NCBI GenBank assembly: GCA_028066595.1
Contig: JALCBJ010000008.1
Span: 1-64,000 of the forward strand
Length of the DNA: 64,000 bases
From: Thermoanaerobaculia bacterium
GTDB taxonomy: Bacteria; Acidobacteriota; Thermoanaerobaculia; Multivoradales; J023
Reading direction: 5' to 3'
Each line of letters begins with the position of its first letter. Position 1 is the stretch's first letter. The notes below the pieces were generated by a model. The model was not told the origin of the DNA, made no database searches, and saw only the letters and a list, made by a program, of their open reading frames with translations. The translations under genes were made by a program, and so were the position numbers. Of this stretch, positions 25,136-34,065 are shown one piece after another.

Positions 25136-25914
25136 GGCCCCTGATGGACGTTCCCGTCATCGGGTCCGTCGGAGCCGCCCCGTCCCTTCGCCTTGCTCTG
25201 CATCCGCTTGAGCTTCACTTCGAGGATCCGCCGTTCCGCTCTCAGGCGCGTCTCCCTCAACCAACGCCCGAAACCACGCCCGGACGCGAGGAAGTACGTC
25301 ACGACGACCGCTGTCGTCAGTCCGACGAACCCACCGAAGTCCTTGGTTGCCAGGAAACCGATGAATGCGAGAAGTACCTCGAGCCAGAGGAACCATCCTG
25401 CGCGCATCGGCAGAATGAAGAAGAAGTAGATGGTGGCGTTGCGGAAAAACGTGGCGAAGGCTGCGATGAGAATGGCGAGGACCATCTCGGCACCCTGCAT
25501 CATCAGGAAGGGCTGCGCCAGAAACGGGCTCCGCAGGCCGACGAGGTCGACCAAGATCTGGCCGACCACCGCCGCTACTGCACCGGCCACGGAAGCCGTC
25601 AACAGCAGGCGCCAGAAGGCCCGTCGTCCCATCACGCGGAACACCTGGCCACCGAACTGAGCCACCATGAAGGCGACCACGAGGAACCAGATGCCGTTGA
25701 AGCTCTCGGCTACTGGATACGTGACGATCTGCCACAGGAAGCCGACCTGCCACACGTCGGGCGTGAGCTGGAGAAGCCGAATGAAACCGCGAGTCGCTTC
25801 GAAGGCCCAGAGGGTGTAGCTGGCGAACAGGACACAGAGCAGGATGATCAGATCCTTCGGTATCGGACCCAAACCGATCCCGATCTGCCGTTGGCCCGGC
25901 TGGCGGAAGTGCAT
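25123..25914 (-). CDS. Rhomboid-like membrane protein lacking catalytic Ser/His
   Basis: A 263-residue protein with six TM helices in rhomboid order: TM1 (about 20-40), 'WQIVTYPVAE' (61-70), the L1-type 'FGGQVFRVMGRRAFWRLLL' (87-105), and 'FFFILPMRAGWFLW' (164-177). Where active rhomboid proteases have GxSG, this protein has 'MQGAEM' (139-144). Where they have the TM6 His ('HxxG'), it has 'DFGGFVG' (192-198). Both catalytic residues are therefore missing, making it a pseudoprotease or a derlin/iRhom-like folding or trafficking factor. The C-terminus is a basic coiled cytoplasmic tail. It is upstream of and overlaps lhr, and lies 7 bases after the FKBP gene's stop. Confidence 0.7.
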   Translation of the reverse strand: MHFRQPGQRQIGIGLGPIPKDLIILLCVLFASYTLWAFEATRGFIRLLQLTPDVWQVGFLWQIVTYPVAESFNGIWFLVVAFMVAQFGGQVFRVMGRRAFWRLLLTASVAGAVAAVVGQILVDLVGLRSPFLAQPFLMMQGAEMVLAILIAAFATFFRNATIYFFFILPMRAGWFLWLEVLLAFIGFLATKDFGGFVGLTTAVVVTYFLASGRGFGRWLRETRLRAERRILEVKLKRMQSKAKGRGGSDGPDDGNVHQGPWVN

Positions 25915-25921
25915 CGTTGCT

Positions 25922-26758
25922 TCAGCCTTGGCGAGGCAGCATGCTGTTGGGCAATACGCGGACCAGCTCGACGTGCAGGATCAGTGGCTTGTTGGGGGAG
26001 GATCCGGGCCAGTCGCCGCCATGGACCGCCGATGGGATCCACAAGTAGCGTTCTTCCCCCACCTTCATTTCCTGGACGATCTCCGAGAAACCGAGAAATA
26101 CACGGTCGAGCATGAAAGCGGTCGGGCGCCCTCTCAGTTCGGTCGACTGCACCACCTTGCCATCGGCTCCCCACTGCGTCCAGGTCAGGAGCGCCGTACC
26201 TCCCGCGGGGGGCGACTCGTCCGACGTACCGGTCTTGATCCGCTTCCAACGAGCACCAGAAGGCGACCGCTCCGCATCCTCGGGTGCGGCCAACGGCGGT
26301 ACCTCCGGGAGCTGCCGTATCGCCACCAGCTCGAGGTCGAAAACGGCCGACTCGGGACCCCGATTGTTCTTCGGCCCAAGATGTTCGGGAACCCAGATCC
26401 GCTGTAGCTCGCCGGGAACCATCCCCTCCAGGGCCTGGCGCCAACCCGGAAACAGCTTCGACAACTGCACCGACCAAGGTTGCGGACGTTCTCCTTCCCG
26501 GGTGCTGGCGAACTGCTTGCCGTCCCGGTCCCAACCCGTGAAATGCAATACGACGACATCGTCACCCGTAGGCTTGCTCTCTCCTTCACCCTTCTCCAAT
26601 AGGAGCGTGACCAGGCCCGAAGTGTGCCGTATCGCCTCGGGCGGCGGTGTCCTGGCCTCGTCCGGCGTGGGAGCGGCAAAGCAAGGCACGGTCGCGATCG
26701 CCCCGAAGAGGGCGGTTGCGGAGAGGAGGGCGCGGGACAAGATCGTCGTTCGATTCAT
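25922..26758 (-). CDS. Exported FKBP-type peptidyl-prolyl isomerase, two domains
   Basis: A 278-residue periplasmic protein with two FKBP-like domains, probably a folding helper (cis-trans isomerisation of prolyl bonds). The ATG at 26758 is followed by a signal peptide cleaved near 'CFA-APTP'; the ORF start at 26797 adds 13 residues without ribosome-site support. Domain 1 (about 45-150) has 'VVLHFTGWDRDGKQFAST', 'FPGWRQALEGMVPGELQRIWVPEHLG' and 'VFDLELVAI'. Domain 2 (about 170-275) repeats this layout with 'ALLTWTQWGADGKVVQST', 'GFSEIVQEMKVGEERYLWIP' and 'LILHVELVRVLP'. Domain 2 is the more diverged and may have lost activity. It is seven bases upstream of the rhomboid-like gene, so probably cotranscribed with it and lhr. 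Confidence 0.85.
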   Translation of the reverse strand: MNRTTILSRALLSATALFGAIATVPCFAAPTPDEARTPPPEAIRHTSGLVTLLLEKGEGESKPTGDDVVVLHFTGWDRDGKQFASTREGERPQPWSVQLSKLFPGWRQALEGMVPGELQRIWVPEHLGPKNNRGPESAVFDLELVAIRQLPEVPPLAAPEDAERSPSGARWKRIKTGTSDESPPAGGTALLTWTQWGADGKVVQSTELRGRPTAFMLDRVFLGFSEIVQEMKVGEERYLWIPSAVHGGDWPGSSPNKPLILHVELVRVLPNSMLPRQG

Positions 26759-26841
26759 GACGCGACGAACGCTATCGCCTCGCTGGAACAGGCGCAACCG
26801 ACAGGGCGTAAAGCCGACGTAACGAGCGCTCGGAGACCGAG

Positions 26842-28734
26842 CTAGAAACTCAACCGCACCCCCAGCTGCCCCATACGCCCGCGCTCGTCCTCCTGCTCCT
26901 CGAAGAGGTCGAATACCTCGGCCAAGACTTCCAACGACACGTCACCTCCGACGGGAACTATCTTGGCTACGCGCAGGTCCAGCCCCATCGCGTCGAACGG
27001 ATCTTCTCGCGGACGATGGAGAACCGAAAAACCAGTCAGGACGGGCGACGGATCGCTGCGATATACCGCGGCGACGAGGATGTCGGCCGGTGCCTTATAG
27101 AGTCCGGTCACGACCGTACGGTCTTGTGTCTCGACACCTACGGCATCGGGCTCCGTACGGCTGTAGGAAGCGCGGACCTGAAATACATCGCTGAATCGGC
27201 TGCGAATCGTGACGGCAAAGGCCTCGTAGTCGCGTGATCGTCCGGCGGAGTCTACGGTCATCGCATCGACTGTCAGGCCCAAGAACGGATTTATTTGCCA
27301 AGACCAGCCCAGGCTGAACCGATCGATTTCGTCACCCGCTTCAGGGTCGCCGAATCGCCCGGCGCCACCCCGCAACAAGTGGTTTCCGGCTCCGTCGAGA
27401 TCCCAGACCAGGCCGAGCCGGGGCGCCCACCGCTCCTCGTCACGTCTCGCGTCTTCGAACGTATCGAGGCGTAAGCCGCCGAGGAGCGAAAGTCTGTCGG
27501 CGACCTGCCAGCGATCTCGCGCGAAGAGCGACCACCTATCGGTCGAGCTGTCGTCGAACGACGTTTCCACGCTCTCGACACCGAAAGCCAGATCGTGGAC
27601 ACCGATCCCTGAAGCCGCTGTGGCGAAGACGTCACTACGTAGTTGATTCCTCCGATCGTGCAGCGAGCCGTCGCTCGACTCGAGATCCTCGACCTGCACC
27701 GTCAGGTCGTGAAGGATGTTCGATGTCAAACGCGTTTGCCAGGCCACCAGCAGAGAGTCGAGACGACCTCGGCCCTCGGGGTCGTCGCGAAGGAGACGCA
27801 GGAGTGCCAGGTTCCGTCGATCGTGCCGGCTCCCGCGACCGAGGAAGCCTCGACGGCCGGGATCGTCGCCGTCCTCGACCTCCGCTGCGACGAAGAAGTG
27901 ACTTCCCTTACCGGACCTCTGGCGTCCGTAAGGCCCACCGAGAGACACGCCGAGATGCCGTCGTGCCACGGCTGCATCCAGCCTCTCGTCTCGATGCAGA
28001 ACGAATGCCTCGCCCCGGCGAGTCGACCCGCCGCTACGGGTCAACAGCGAAACCACACCGGCCGAACGGCCGTGCGCCACTTTGGACGAGTGCTCGGCGA
28101 GGTCCGCTTCGAGAATCGACGACCATGGCGGTTGCGACGACGGGGATACCAAGCCTCCGTCGAGCCGAACGTCTACGGGCGAAGTCACGATCGTCAGCAG
28201 CGAGTGACCCTGCAGTTCGCTCAGATTCCGGAAGCGAAGAGGAAGATTCGTGAGCTCCCTTCGATCCAACGATACGCCGAGACCTGGGGTCGTTCGTACG
28301 AGGGGTGGGTAGTCGACGACACTGACCATTTCCTGGACGTCGGAGGGCTCCAGTGTCAAATCGAGGTGGCGATTCTGCACGACGACGAGTCGCACGTCGG
28401 CGACGACGCGGACGGTGAATCCGGGTGCCGAGGCCTCGACGTCCCAATTCCCGGGCGGCAAGGCAGGAAAGAGGAAATAGCCCTCGACATCGGCTTCCGT
28501 GGACCGTCGGACCTTGGTGCCTTCTCTTCGCGCGAAGACCTTGGCTCCCGAGACGCCCTCGCCTTGTTCGTCTACGACCCTTCCTCCGAGGCTCGCCACC
28601 GCGGGTTGAGCCGACACTGGTGGCACGAGCCAACCTCCCGCCCAGAGAGCCAGCATCACCAGCCAGGGGGTACAGTGCTTCACAAGTCTGAGCGTTCGAT
28701 CCGGAATGACTGGGCCCGCGAGTCGGGAGATCAT
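26842..28734 (-). CDS. Short Oar/TonB-receptor-like protein with carboxypeptidase-regulatory domain
   Basis: A 630-residue outer-membrane protein. A signal peptide ends near 'PPVSA-QPAV' (about residue 42; a shorter start is possible). Residues about 48-125 are a carboxypeptidase-regulatory/transthyretin-like domain ('GGRVVDEQGEGVSGAKVFA', 'GYFLFPALPPGNWDVEASAPGF'). A degenerate plug region follows ('LDRRELTNLPLRFRNLSELQG'). The remaining 430 residues are amphipathic strands ending with a C-terminal Phe ('LGVRLSF'), as expected for a beta-barrel. Oar-like receptors, which are abundant in Acidobacteriota, are usually about 1000 residues, so barrel and plug are much reduced here. No clear TonB box. 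Divergent from the PQQ-like gene at 28948. Confidence 0.7.
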   Translation of the reverse strand: MISRLAGPVIPDRTLRLVKHCTPWLVMLALWAGGWLVPPVSAQPAVASLGGRVVDEQGEGVSGAKVFARREGTKVRRSTEADVEGYFLFPALPPGNWDVEASAPGFTVRVVADVRLVVVQNRHLDLTLEPSDVQEMVSVVDYPPLVRTTPGLGVSLDRRELTNLPLRFRNLSELQGHSLLTIVTSPVDVRLDGGLVSPSSQPPWSSILEADLAEHSSKVAHGRSAGVVSLLTRSGGSTRRGEAFVLHRDERLDAAVARRHLGVSLGGPYGRQRSGKGSHFFVAAEVEDGDDPGRRGFLGRGSRHDRRNLALLRLLRDDPEGRGRLDSLLVAWQTRLTSNILHDLTVQVEDLESSDGSLHDRRNQLRSDVFATAASGIGVHDLAFGVESVETSFDDSSTDRWSLFARDRWQVADRLSLLGGLRLDTFEDARRDEERWAPRLGLVWDLDGAGNHLLRGGAGRFGDPEAGDEIDRFSLGWSWQINPFLGLTVDAMTVDSAGRSRDYEAFAVTIRSRFSDVFQVRASYSRTEPDAVGVETQDRTVVTGLYKAPADILVAAVYRSDPSPVLTGFSVLHRPREDPFDAMGLDLRVAKIVPVGGDVSLEVLAEVFDLFEEQEDERGRMGQLGVRLSF

Positions 28735-28947
28735 AGAAGAGTGCCACGGAGCAGCCCGCCGGCACCCCGCGATGCGCGGAGTTTATCGGTTGCGGCACCG
28801 ATCTCCGAGCCGCTACGACGACCGTCGCCGATAGGCCTTGAAACAACCGCTTTTACACCCAATTTACTGGGGTTCGACGACCCCGCCAGCGGCCATCCGT
28901 AATCATGGCTACGTCAAGAAACCGCCGATCAACCGAAGAGGAATAGG

Positions 28948-31221
28948 ATGTCCATCCGAGTCATGCCCCATCGCTCGCAACGTGTCGCGACCGCCCTCGC
29001 CGTACTGCTCCTCGTCTCGTTGCTGGCTCCGGCATTTGCCGGTGCCGAGTGGACCCACTGGCGAGGCCCGAACCAGAACGGCACGAGCTCCGAGACAGGC
29101 CTCATTTCGTCCTGGTCCGTGGACGGAGAGAACGTGGTCTGGCGCGCCGACTTCGTCGGGCGCTCCACCGCCGCCGTCTTCGACGGCCGCGCCTGCGCCA
29201 TCGGCCGCGATGGCGAGGAAATCCTGCGCCAAGAAATCGTGGTCTGCTGGGACGCCGAAAACGGCGAACAGCTCTGGGAGCACCGTTTCACGGCCCACAA
29301 CACATTCGTGCCATGGCAGCGCCTCGGCTGGGCGCATGTCGCCGGCGATTCGGAGACCGGATACCTCTTCGCCCACACGTCAGACGGCGTCCTCGCCGCC
29401 TTCGACCGCGAAGGGTCCATCGTCTGGCACTGGCGCCTCGGCGAGGACATCGCCCGCCTTTCGGGCTACGGCGGGCGCACCCACAGCCCCATCGTCGACG
29501 AAGATCGTGTGATCCTCGCCGCCATCAATTCCAGCTGGGGAACGATGGGAGGCCCCGGTAGCATGCGTTACTGGGCGTTCGACAAGCGCACTGGCGAGGT
29601 ACTCTTTGCCGCCAAGCCGTCGCCCCGCACCAAAGACGCCAATACCCAGTCGACGCCAATCGTCGCCATCGTCAACGGCGAACGGTTGCTGATCGGCGCG
29701 AGCTCCGACGGCTTCGTCTATGCCGTCAACGCCCGAACTGGCGAGAAGCGCTGGCAGTACCAGCTCAGCCAGGTGTCGCTGAATGCCGGTGTCACGATCG
29801 ACGACAAGGGACGCGTCTTTGCCTCCCACAGTGAGGAGAACGTCGATACCGGGACCATGGGTCGCATGGTCGCCATCGATGGCACCGGGACGGGTGACGC
29901 CGAGGAGATCTGGCGTATTCCGGACCTCAAGGCGGGCTTCGGCACGCCGCTCTTCCACGACGGCCGTGTCTACCACCTCGACAATTCCGCCAACCTCTAC
30001 GCCATCGACGCGGCCACCGGGAACATCATCTGGGAGCACAACGTCGGCACTGTGGGCAAGAGCGGTCCTGTGTGGGCCGACGGCAAGATCTACATCACCG
30101 AGGTGAACGGCAGGTTCCACATTCTGAAGGACGCAGGCGACAAGGCCGAAGTACTCGATTCCGAAGAGATCTTCATGCCGGATGGCGTGCGGCCGGCCGA
30201 GATCTACGCTTCCCCAGCCGTCGCCTATGGCCGTATCTACTTTGCTACCGAGAATGGCTTCTTCTGTCTCGGCGACAAATCCAAAGCCTTCCAGGCAAAG
30301 CCCGGCGTCGCTGCCTGGCCCAGCACGGAGGCCGAGAAGGCGCCGACCGGCAAGGTCGCGTCGATCCAGGTCGTTCCCGCCGAAGTGGTCACCACGACGG
30401 ATGCCAGCCATGAGTTTCGTGTCCTCTCCTACGACGCCAACGGACGGTTTCTCGGCGAGAAGGCCGCGACGAGCTGGAGCCTTAGGGATCTGAAGGGCAA
30501 AGTCAGCTCCGATGGCCAACTGAGCCTCGAGGACGTGAACGGGCTGCAGCTCGGCTACGTCGTCGCCAAAGTCGGCGAAGTCGAGGGCGAGGCCCGCGTA
30601 CGAGCCGCAGGCCCCCTACCCTGGTCCGAGGATTTCAACGACCTACCGGCTGGTCCGTTCCCCCAAGGCGGCTTCCCGCCGGGCTGGCTCGGCCGCGGGC
30701 CGAAGAAAACCCACGTGGAAGAGGTCGACGGCGAGAAGGTCCTCGTCCAGCCGGATCCGAAGTTCTTTGCGCCCCGCGTAGCGATCTACATGGGTCCGTC
30801 CTTCATGAAGGGCTACACGGTGCAGGCCGACATCTACGCCACGCGCGAAAAGCGTCGCAAGCCGGAGCTGGGCATCATCAACAGTGGCTACACCATGCTG
30901 CTCGCGGGCATCCAGCAGCGCGTGGAGATCCGCTCCTGGGGCTCGGAGCTGCGCATGATGCAGCGCCACAAGTTCGCATGGGAAACCGATACCTGGTACA
31001 CGATCAAGATGCGCGTGGACTTCCAGGAATCGGCCGACAGTCCCGTGGGCGAACAGGCCGTGATCAAAGGCAAGGCGTGGAAGCGCGGCGAGGCCGAGCC
31101 CGCCGACTGGATGTTCACCGCCACCGACCCGCTGCCCATCCGCCAGGGCGCACCGGGCCTCTACGGCTTCACGCCGGTTCCGGGCTACTTCGACAACGTC
31201 AAGATCACCAAGAGTGAGTAA
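28948..31221 (+). CDS. Exported PQQ-like beta-propeller protein with C-terminal lectin-like domain
   Basis: 757 residues. The ATG is preceded by AGAGGAATAGG, a good ribosome site. A signal peptide covers residues 1-32 ('LLVSLLAPAFA-GAEW'). Residues about 33-450 are PQQ_2-type propeller repeats, each with the 'AxDxxTGxxxW' signature (for example 'VCWDAENGEQLWEH', 'YAVNARTGEKRWQY', 'YAIDAATGNIIWEH'). Residues about 460-550 form an Ig-like linker, and about 555-757 form a concanavalin/DUF1080-like jelly-roll ('LPWSEDFNDLPAG' to 'YFDNVKITKSE'). The Asp/Glu and Cys-Cys pair of PQQ dehydrogenases are not evident, so it is probably a binding or scaffold protein, not an enzyme. First gene of the cluster; 9 bases before the next PQQ-like gene. 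Confidence 0.8.
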   Translation: MSIRVMPHRSQRVATALAVLLLVSLLAPAFAGAEWTHWRGPNQNGTSSETGLISSWSVDGENVVWRADFVGRSTAAVFDGRACAIGRDGEEILRQEIVVCWDAENGEQLWEHRFTAHNTFVPWQRLGWAHVAGDSETGYLFAHTSDGVLAAFDREGSIVWHWRLGEDIARLSGYGGRTHSPIVDEDRVILAAINSSWGTMGGPGSMRYWAFDKRTGEVLFAAKPSPRTKDANTQSTPIVAIVNGERLLIGASSDGFVYAVNARTGEKRWQYQLSQVSLNAGVTIDDKGRVFASHSEENVDTGTMGRMVAIDGTGTGDAEEIWRIPDLKAGFGTPLFHDGRVYHLDNSANLYAIDAATGNIIWEHNVGTVGKSGPVWADGKIYITEVNGRFHILKDAGDKAEVLDSEEIFMPDGVRPAEIYASPAVAYGRIYFATENGFFCLGDKSKAFQAKPGVAAWPSTEAEKAPTGKVASIQVVPAEVVTTTDASHEFRVLSYDANGRFLGEKAATSWSLRDLKGKVSSDGQLSLEDVNGLQLGYVVAKVGEVEGEARVRAAGPLPWSEDFNDLPAGPFPQGGFPPGWLGRGPKKTHVEEVDGEKVLVQPDPKFFAPRVAIYMGPSFMKGYTVQADIYATREKRRKPELGIINSGYTMLLAGIQQRVEIRSWGSELRMMQRHKFAWETDTWYTIKMRVDFQESADSPVGEQAVIKGKAWKRGEAEPADWMFTATDPLPIRQGAPGLYGFTPVPGYFDNVKITKSE

Positions 31222-31230
31222 AGGATACGG

Positions 31231-32790
31231 ATGATGACTACGACTTCCCTCTCCCATGTCCGCACTGTTGCCATCGGCGCGGTGCTTCTGCTGGGCTTGG
31301 CTCTGCTGGGTGCCATTCCCACTCTCGCCGCCGACGCCGACAATCCGAATCCGGGTGCCGTGATGTTCGGCGACGGCCCGAAACGCAACATGATCAACCT
31401 CACCGAGAAGGGCCTTCCTACGGAGTGGGACGTGCGCTCGGGCAAGAACATCAAATGGCGCCAGCAGCTGGGCTCCCAGACCTACGCCGGACCCATCATC
31501 CACGAGGGCAAGGTCTTCGTGGGCACGAACAACGAGGGCCTGCGCAACCCAAAGCTCACCAAGGACCGTGGCAACATCATGGCCTTCGACGAGAAGACCG
31601 GTGAGTTCCTGTGGCAGATCACCCACACCAAGCTCCCTGAGTCGAAGCTGCACGATTGGCCGCTACAGGGCATCTGCTCGACACCGGCTATCGAGGGTGA
31701 CCGCCTCTACTACGTGTCGAATCGGGCCGAGGTCGTGGCCATCGACACCGAGGGCTTTCGCGACGGCGAGAATGACGGGCCGTACAAGGACGAAGAGCAC
31801 ACCAGTGAGATCGATGGCGACATCGTGTGGATCTACGACCTGATGGCCGAGCTCGATGCCTTTCCGCACAACCTCGCGGCCGGTTCACCACTGCTGGTGG
31901 GCGATCTGATCTACGCCTCTACCGGCACCGGTGTCGACGAGGCCCACATCAATGTACCCGTGCCGTACGCGCCGTCGTTGGTGGCGATGAACAAGAACAG
32001 CGGTGAGCTGGTGTGGGACGACGCCACGCCCGACGAAAACGTCCTCCACGGCACTTGGTCGAACCCCAGCTTCGCCGTCATCAACGGCCGCCCGCAGGTC
32101 ATCTTCCCTGCTGGCGATGGCTGGATCTACTCTTTCGAGCCCGAGACCGGCGAGATCCTGTGGAGGTTCGACGCGAATCCCAAAGATTCCGTATGGCGCC
32201 TGGGCGGCGCCGGTACGCGAAACAACATCATCAGCATGCCGGTGATCTACGACAACAAGGTCTATATCGGCGTCGGCCAGGACCCCGAGCACGGCGAGGC
32301 GCCGGGCCACTTCTACGCCATCGATCCGACCGGCTCCGGCGACATCACCGAAAGCGGCAAAATCTGGCAGCGTAGTGGTGAGGACTTCAACCGCACCATC
32401 TCGTCGGCGTCCATCAAGGACGACATCATCTACATCGCTGACCTCTCCGGCTTCCTGTACGCGCTAAACGCCCAGTCCGGCGAGCACTACTGGACCTATG
32501 ACGTTTTCGCCGCCGTATGGGGCTCCACCTTCGTCGCCGACGGCAAGGTCTACCTCGGTGACGAGGACGGCGACATCGTGGTTCTGAAGGAGGGCAAAGG
32601 CGAAAACGGCGAGGCGGTAGATATCGCCGAGATGAACATGGGAGCCGCCGTCTACACCACCCCGGTGGCCCACGACGGCACGCTCTTCATCGCGTCACGT
32701 AGTGAGCTCTTCGCCATCGAAGAGGGTGCTTCTCTGAAACCCGCAGAGAAAGCTCCAGCTGAGTCCGAAGGCGCGGCTTCGGACGAATAA
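31231..32790 (+). CDS. Exported PQQ-like beta-propeller protein
   Basis: 519 residues. A signal peptide covers about 1-35 ('VLLLGLALLGAIPTLA-ADAD'), followed by an eight-bladed-looking propeller with repeated 'xxFDxxTGExLWxI' strands ('MAFDEKTGEFLWQI', 'YSFEPETGEILWRF', 'YALNAQSGEHYWTY'). Its opening 'KRNMINLTEKGLPTEWDVRSGKNIKW' segment is typical of propeller proteins with a substrate-like 'W...NIKW' first blade. The C-terminus ends in a Glu/Ala/Pro-rich tail without an anchor. It follows the larger propeller gene by 9 bases and is followed by a strong hairpin (32846-32872), so these two probably form one transcript. Not an evident quinoprotein dehydrogenase. Confidence 0.8.
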   Translation: MMTTTSLSHVRTVAIGAVLLLGLALLGAIPTLAADADNPNPGAVMFGDGPKRNMINLTEKGLPTEWDVRSGKNIKWRQQLGSQTYAGPIIHEGKVFVGTNNEGLRNPKLTKDRGNIMAFDEKTGEFLWQITHTKLPESKLHDWPLQGICSTPAIEGDRLYYVSNRAEVVAIDTEGFRDGENDGPYKDEEHTSEIDGDIVWIYDLMAELDAFPHNLAAGSPLLVGDLIYASTGTGVDEAHINVPVPYAPSLVAMNKNSGELVWDDATPDENVLHGTWSNPSFAVINGRPQVIFPAGDGWIYSFEPETGEILWRFDANPKDSVWRLGGAGTRNNIISMPVIYDNKVYIGVGQDPEHGEAPGHFYAIDPTGSGDITESGKIWQRSGEDFNRTISSASIKDDIIYIADLSGFLYALNAQSGEHYWTYDVFAAVWGSTFVADGKVYLGDEDGDIVVLKEGKGENGEAVDIAEMNMGAAVYTTPVAHDGTLFIASRSELFAIEEGASLKPAEKAPAESEGAASDE

Positions 32791-32845
32791 CAGAATGATG
32801 CGACCCGTGGCCTCAGCTCGCCACGCGTTGCATCCCGCCTTGGAA

Positions 32846-32884
32846 ACGTCCCCGGGGCTTGCCTGGGGACGTCACACTAGTTTT
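32846..32884 (+). terminator. Intrinsic terminator after the PQQ-like gene pair
   Basis: ACGTCCCC (32846-32853) pairs perfectly with GGGGACGT (32865-32872). Inner GGG/CCT pairing (including a G-U) extends the stem to about 11 bp with loop GCTTG. It is followed within nine bases by a TTTT run (32881-32884). The next gene starts only 12 bases later, so some read-through or an internal promoter is needed. Confidence 0.7.
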
Positions 32885-32895
32885 CCGAGCTCCTC

Positions 32896-34065
32896 ATGAG
32901 CCTCGCCGAGACGCCAACTGATCGGACCGCGGAGACGCATTCGATGCCGATGACCGAAACCCAGAGCACGCCCGCTGCAACCCTCCAGGACCCTGAGCTC
33001 CAGCGTCGCGCGGACGCAGCCCGCGAGCAACTCGACGCCCATGTGCGTCAAATCGTCGCCTGGCACTTTCATCCGGACACGGGCTGCCCCTTCTGGTTGG
33101 AAAAGTCCCAGGAATTCGACTTCGACCCACTCCAGGACATCCGCGGGTTCGACGATCTCAAGCTCTTCGGCCACTTTCAGGACGAATGGCTCCGGGGAGG
33201 GCCGGTGCGCCGCTGGCTACCCAAGGGTCTGGAAGGAGAGCCTGTCTACGTCTTCGAGACGGGTGGTACGACCGGGATCCCGAAGAGTCGGATCAACTGT
33301 CACGATTTCGAGGTCGACTACGAGCAGTTCGCCGACACCCTGGACGACCAAACCTTCCCTCGTGGCAGCGATTGGCTGATGCTCGGCCCTACCGGACCCA
33401 GGAGATTGCGCCTGGCCATCGAGCACCTGGCTCAGTACCGAGGTGGCATTTCCTTCCATGTCGATCTCGATCCACGCTGGGTCACCGGCCTGGTCAAGGC
33501 CCAGAGGTGGGACGAGCTCGAGGCCTATAAAGAACATGTCACGGGTCAGGCGCTCAAGATCCTCCGGGCGCACGAGATCCGCTGCATCTTCACGACGCCC
33601 AAGCTGCTGGAGCATCTTGCGTCGAAGATCGACCTGGTGAAGTACGGGATCAGCGGAATCTTCTGCGGCGGCACCGAGATGAACGCGGACTTCCACCGAT
33701 TCGCCCGGGAGGAGTTGGTGCCCGGAGCGGATTTCCGGCCTGTCTACGGAAACACGCTGATGGGTCTGGCCCGCGCCAAGCCCTTTGATCCCGCAGAAGG
33801 CGACTACACGATTTCCTACTACGCACCCGCTCCCCGAGCGATGTTCGAGATCGTCGATCCGGATGACCTGGACCAGACGGTGGGCTACGGCGAGACGGGT
33901 CGTGTGCTCCTCACCACTCTCACGCGAGAGTTCTTCATGCCGCGATTCGCCGAGCGCGACGAGGGAGAGCGAGCTCTACCGACGCTCGATACGCCGTGGG
34001 ACGGCGTGTCAAACCTCCGCCTTTTTTCGCGTTTCGCCAAGAAGGTCGCCGTGGGGGTGTATTGA
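32896..34065 (+). CDS. PaaK/LuxE-like adenylate-forming enzyme
   Basis: A 389-residue member of the ANL (acyl-adenylate) superfamily, shorter than usual PaaK (about 430). It would activate a carboxylic acid with ATP to an acyl-adenylate and pass it to CoA or a protein thiol. The phosphate-binding loop is 'FETGGTTGIPKSR' (120-132). Later motifs are 'SGIFCGGTEMN', 'FRPVYGNTLMG' (the Y/F-GxT-type A5 motif) and 'GYGETGRVLLTTLT' (A7-like). The extreme C-terminal lysine-bearing subdomain looks truncated ('FSRFAKKVAVGVY'). Its stop overlaps the start of the aldehyde-dehydrogenase-like gene by one base (TGATG), so the two are translationally coupled. That pairing suggests delivery of the activated acid straight to a reductase, as in LuxE-LuxC. 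The substrate acid is unknown. Confidence 0.75.
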   Translation: MSLAETPTDRTAETHSMPMTETQSTPAATLQDPELQRRADAAREQLDAHVRQIVAWHFHPDTGCPFWLEKSQEFDFDPLQDIRGFDDLKLFGHFQDEWLRGGPVRRWLPKGLEGEPVYVFETGGTTGIPKSRINCHDFEVDYEQFADTLDDQTFPRGSDWLMLGPTGPRRLRLAIEHLAQYRGGISFHVDLDPRWVTGLVKAQRWDELEAYKEHVTGQALKILRAHEIRCIFTTPKLLEHLASKIDLVKYGISGIFCGGTEMNADFHRFAREELVPGADFRPVYGNTLMGLARAKPFDPAEGDYTISYYAPAPRAMFEIVDPDDLDQTVGYGETGRVLLTTLTREFFMPRFAERDEGERALPTLDTPWDGVSNLRLFSRFAKKVAVGVY

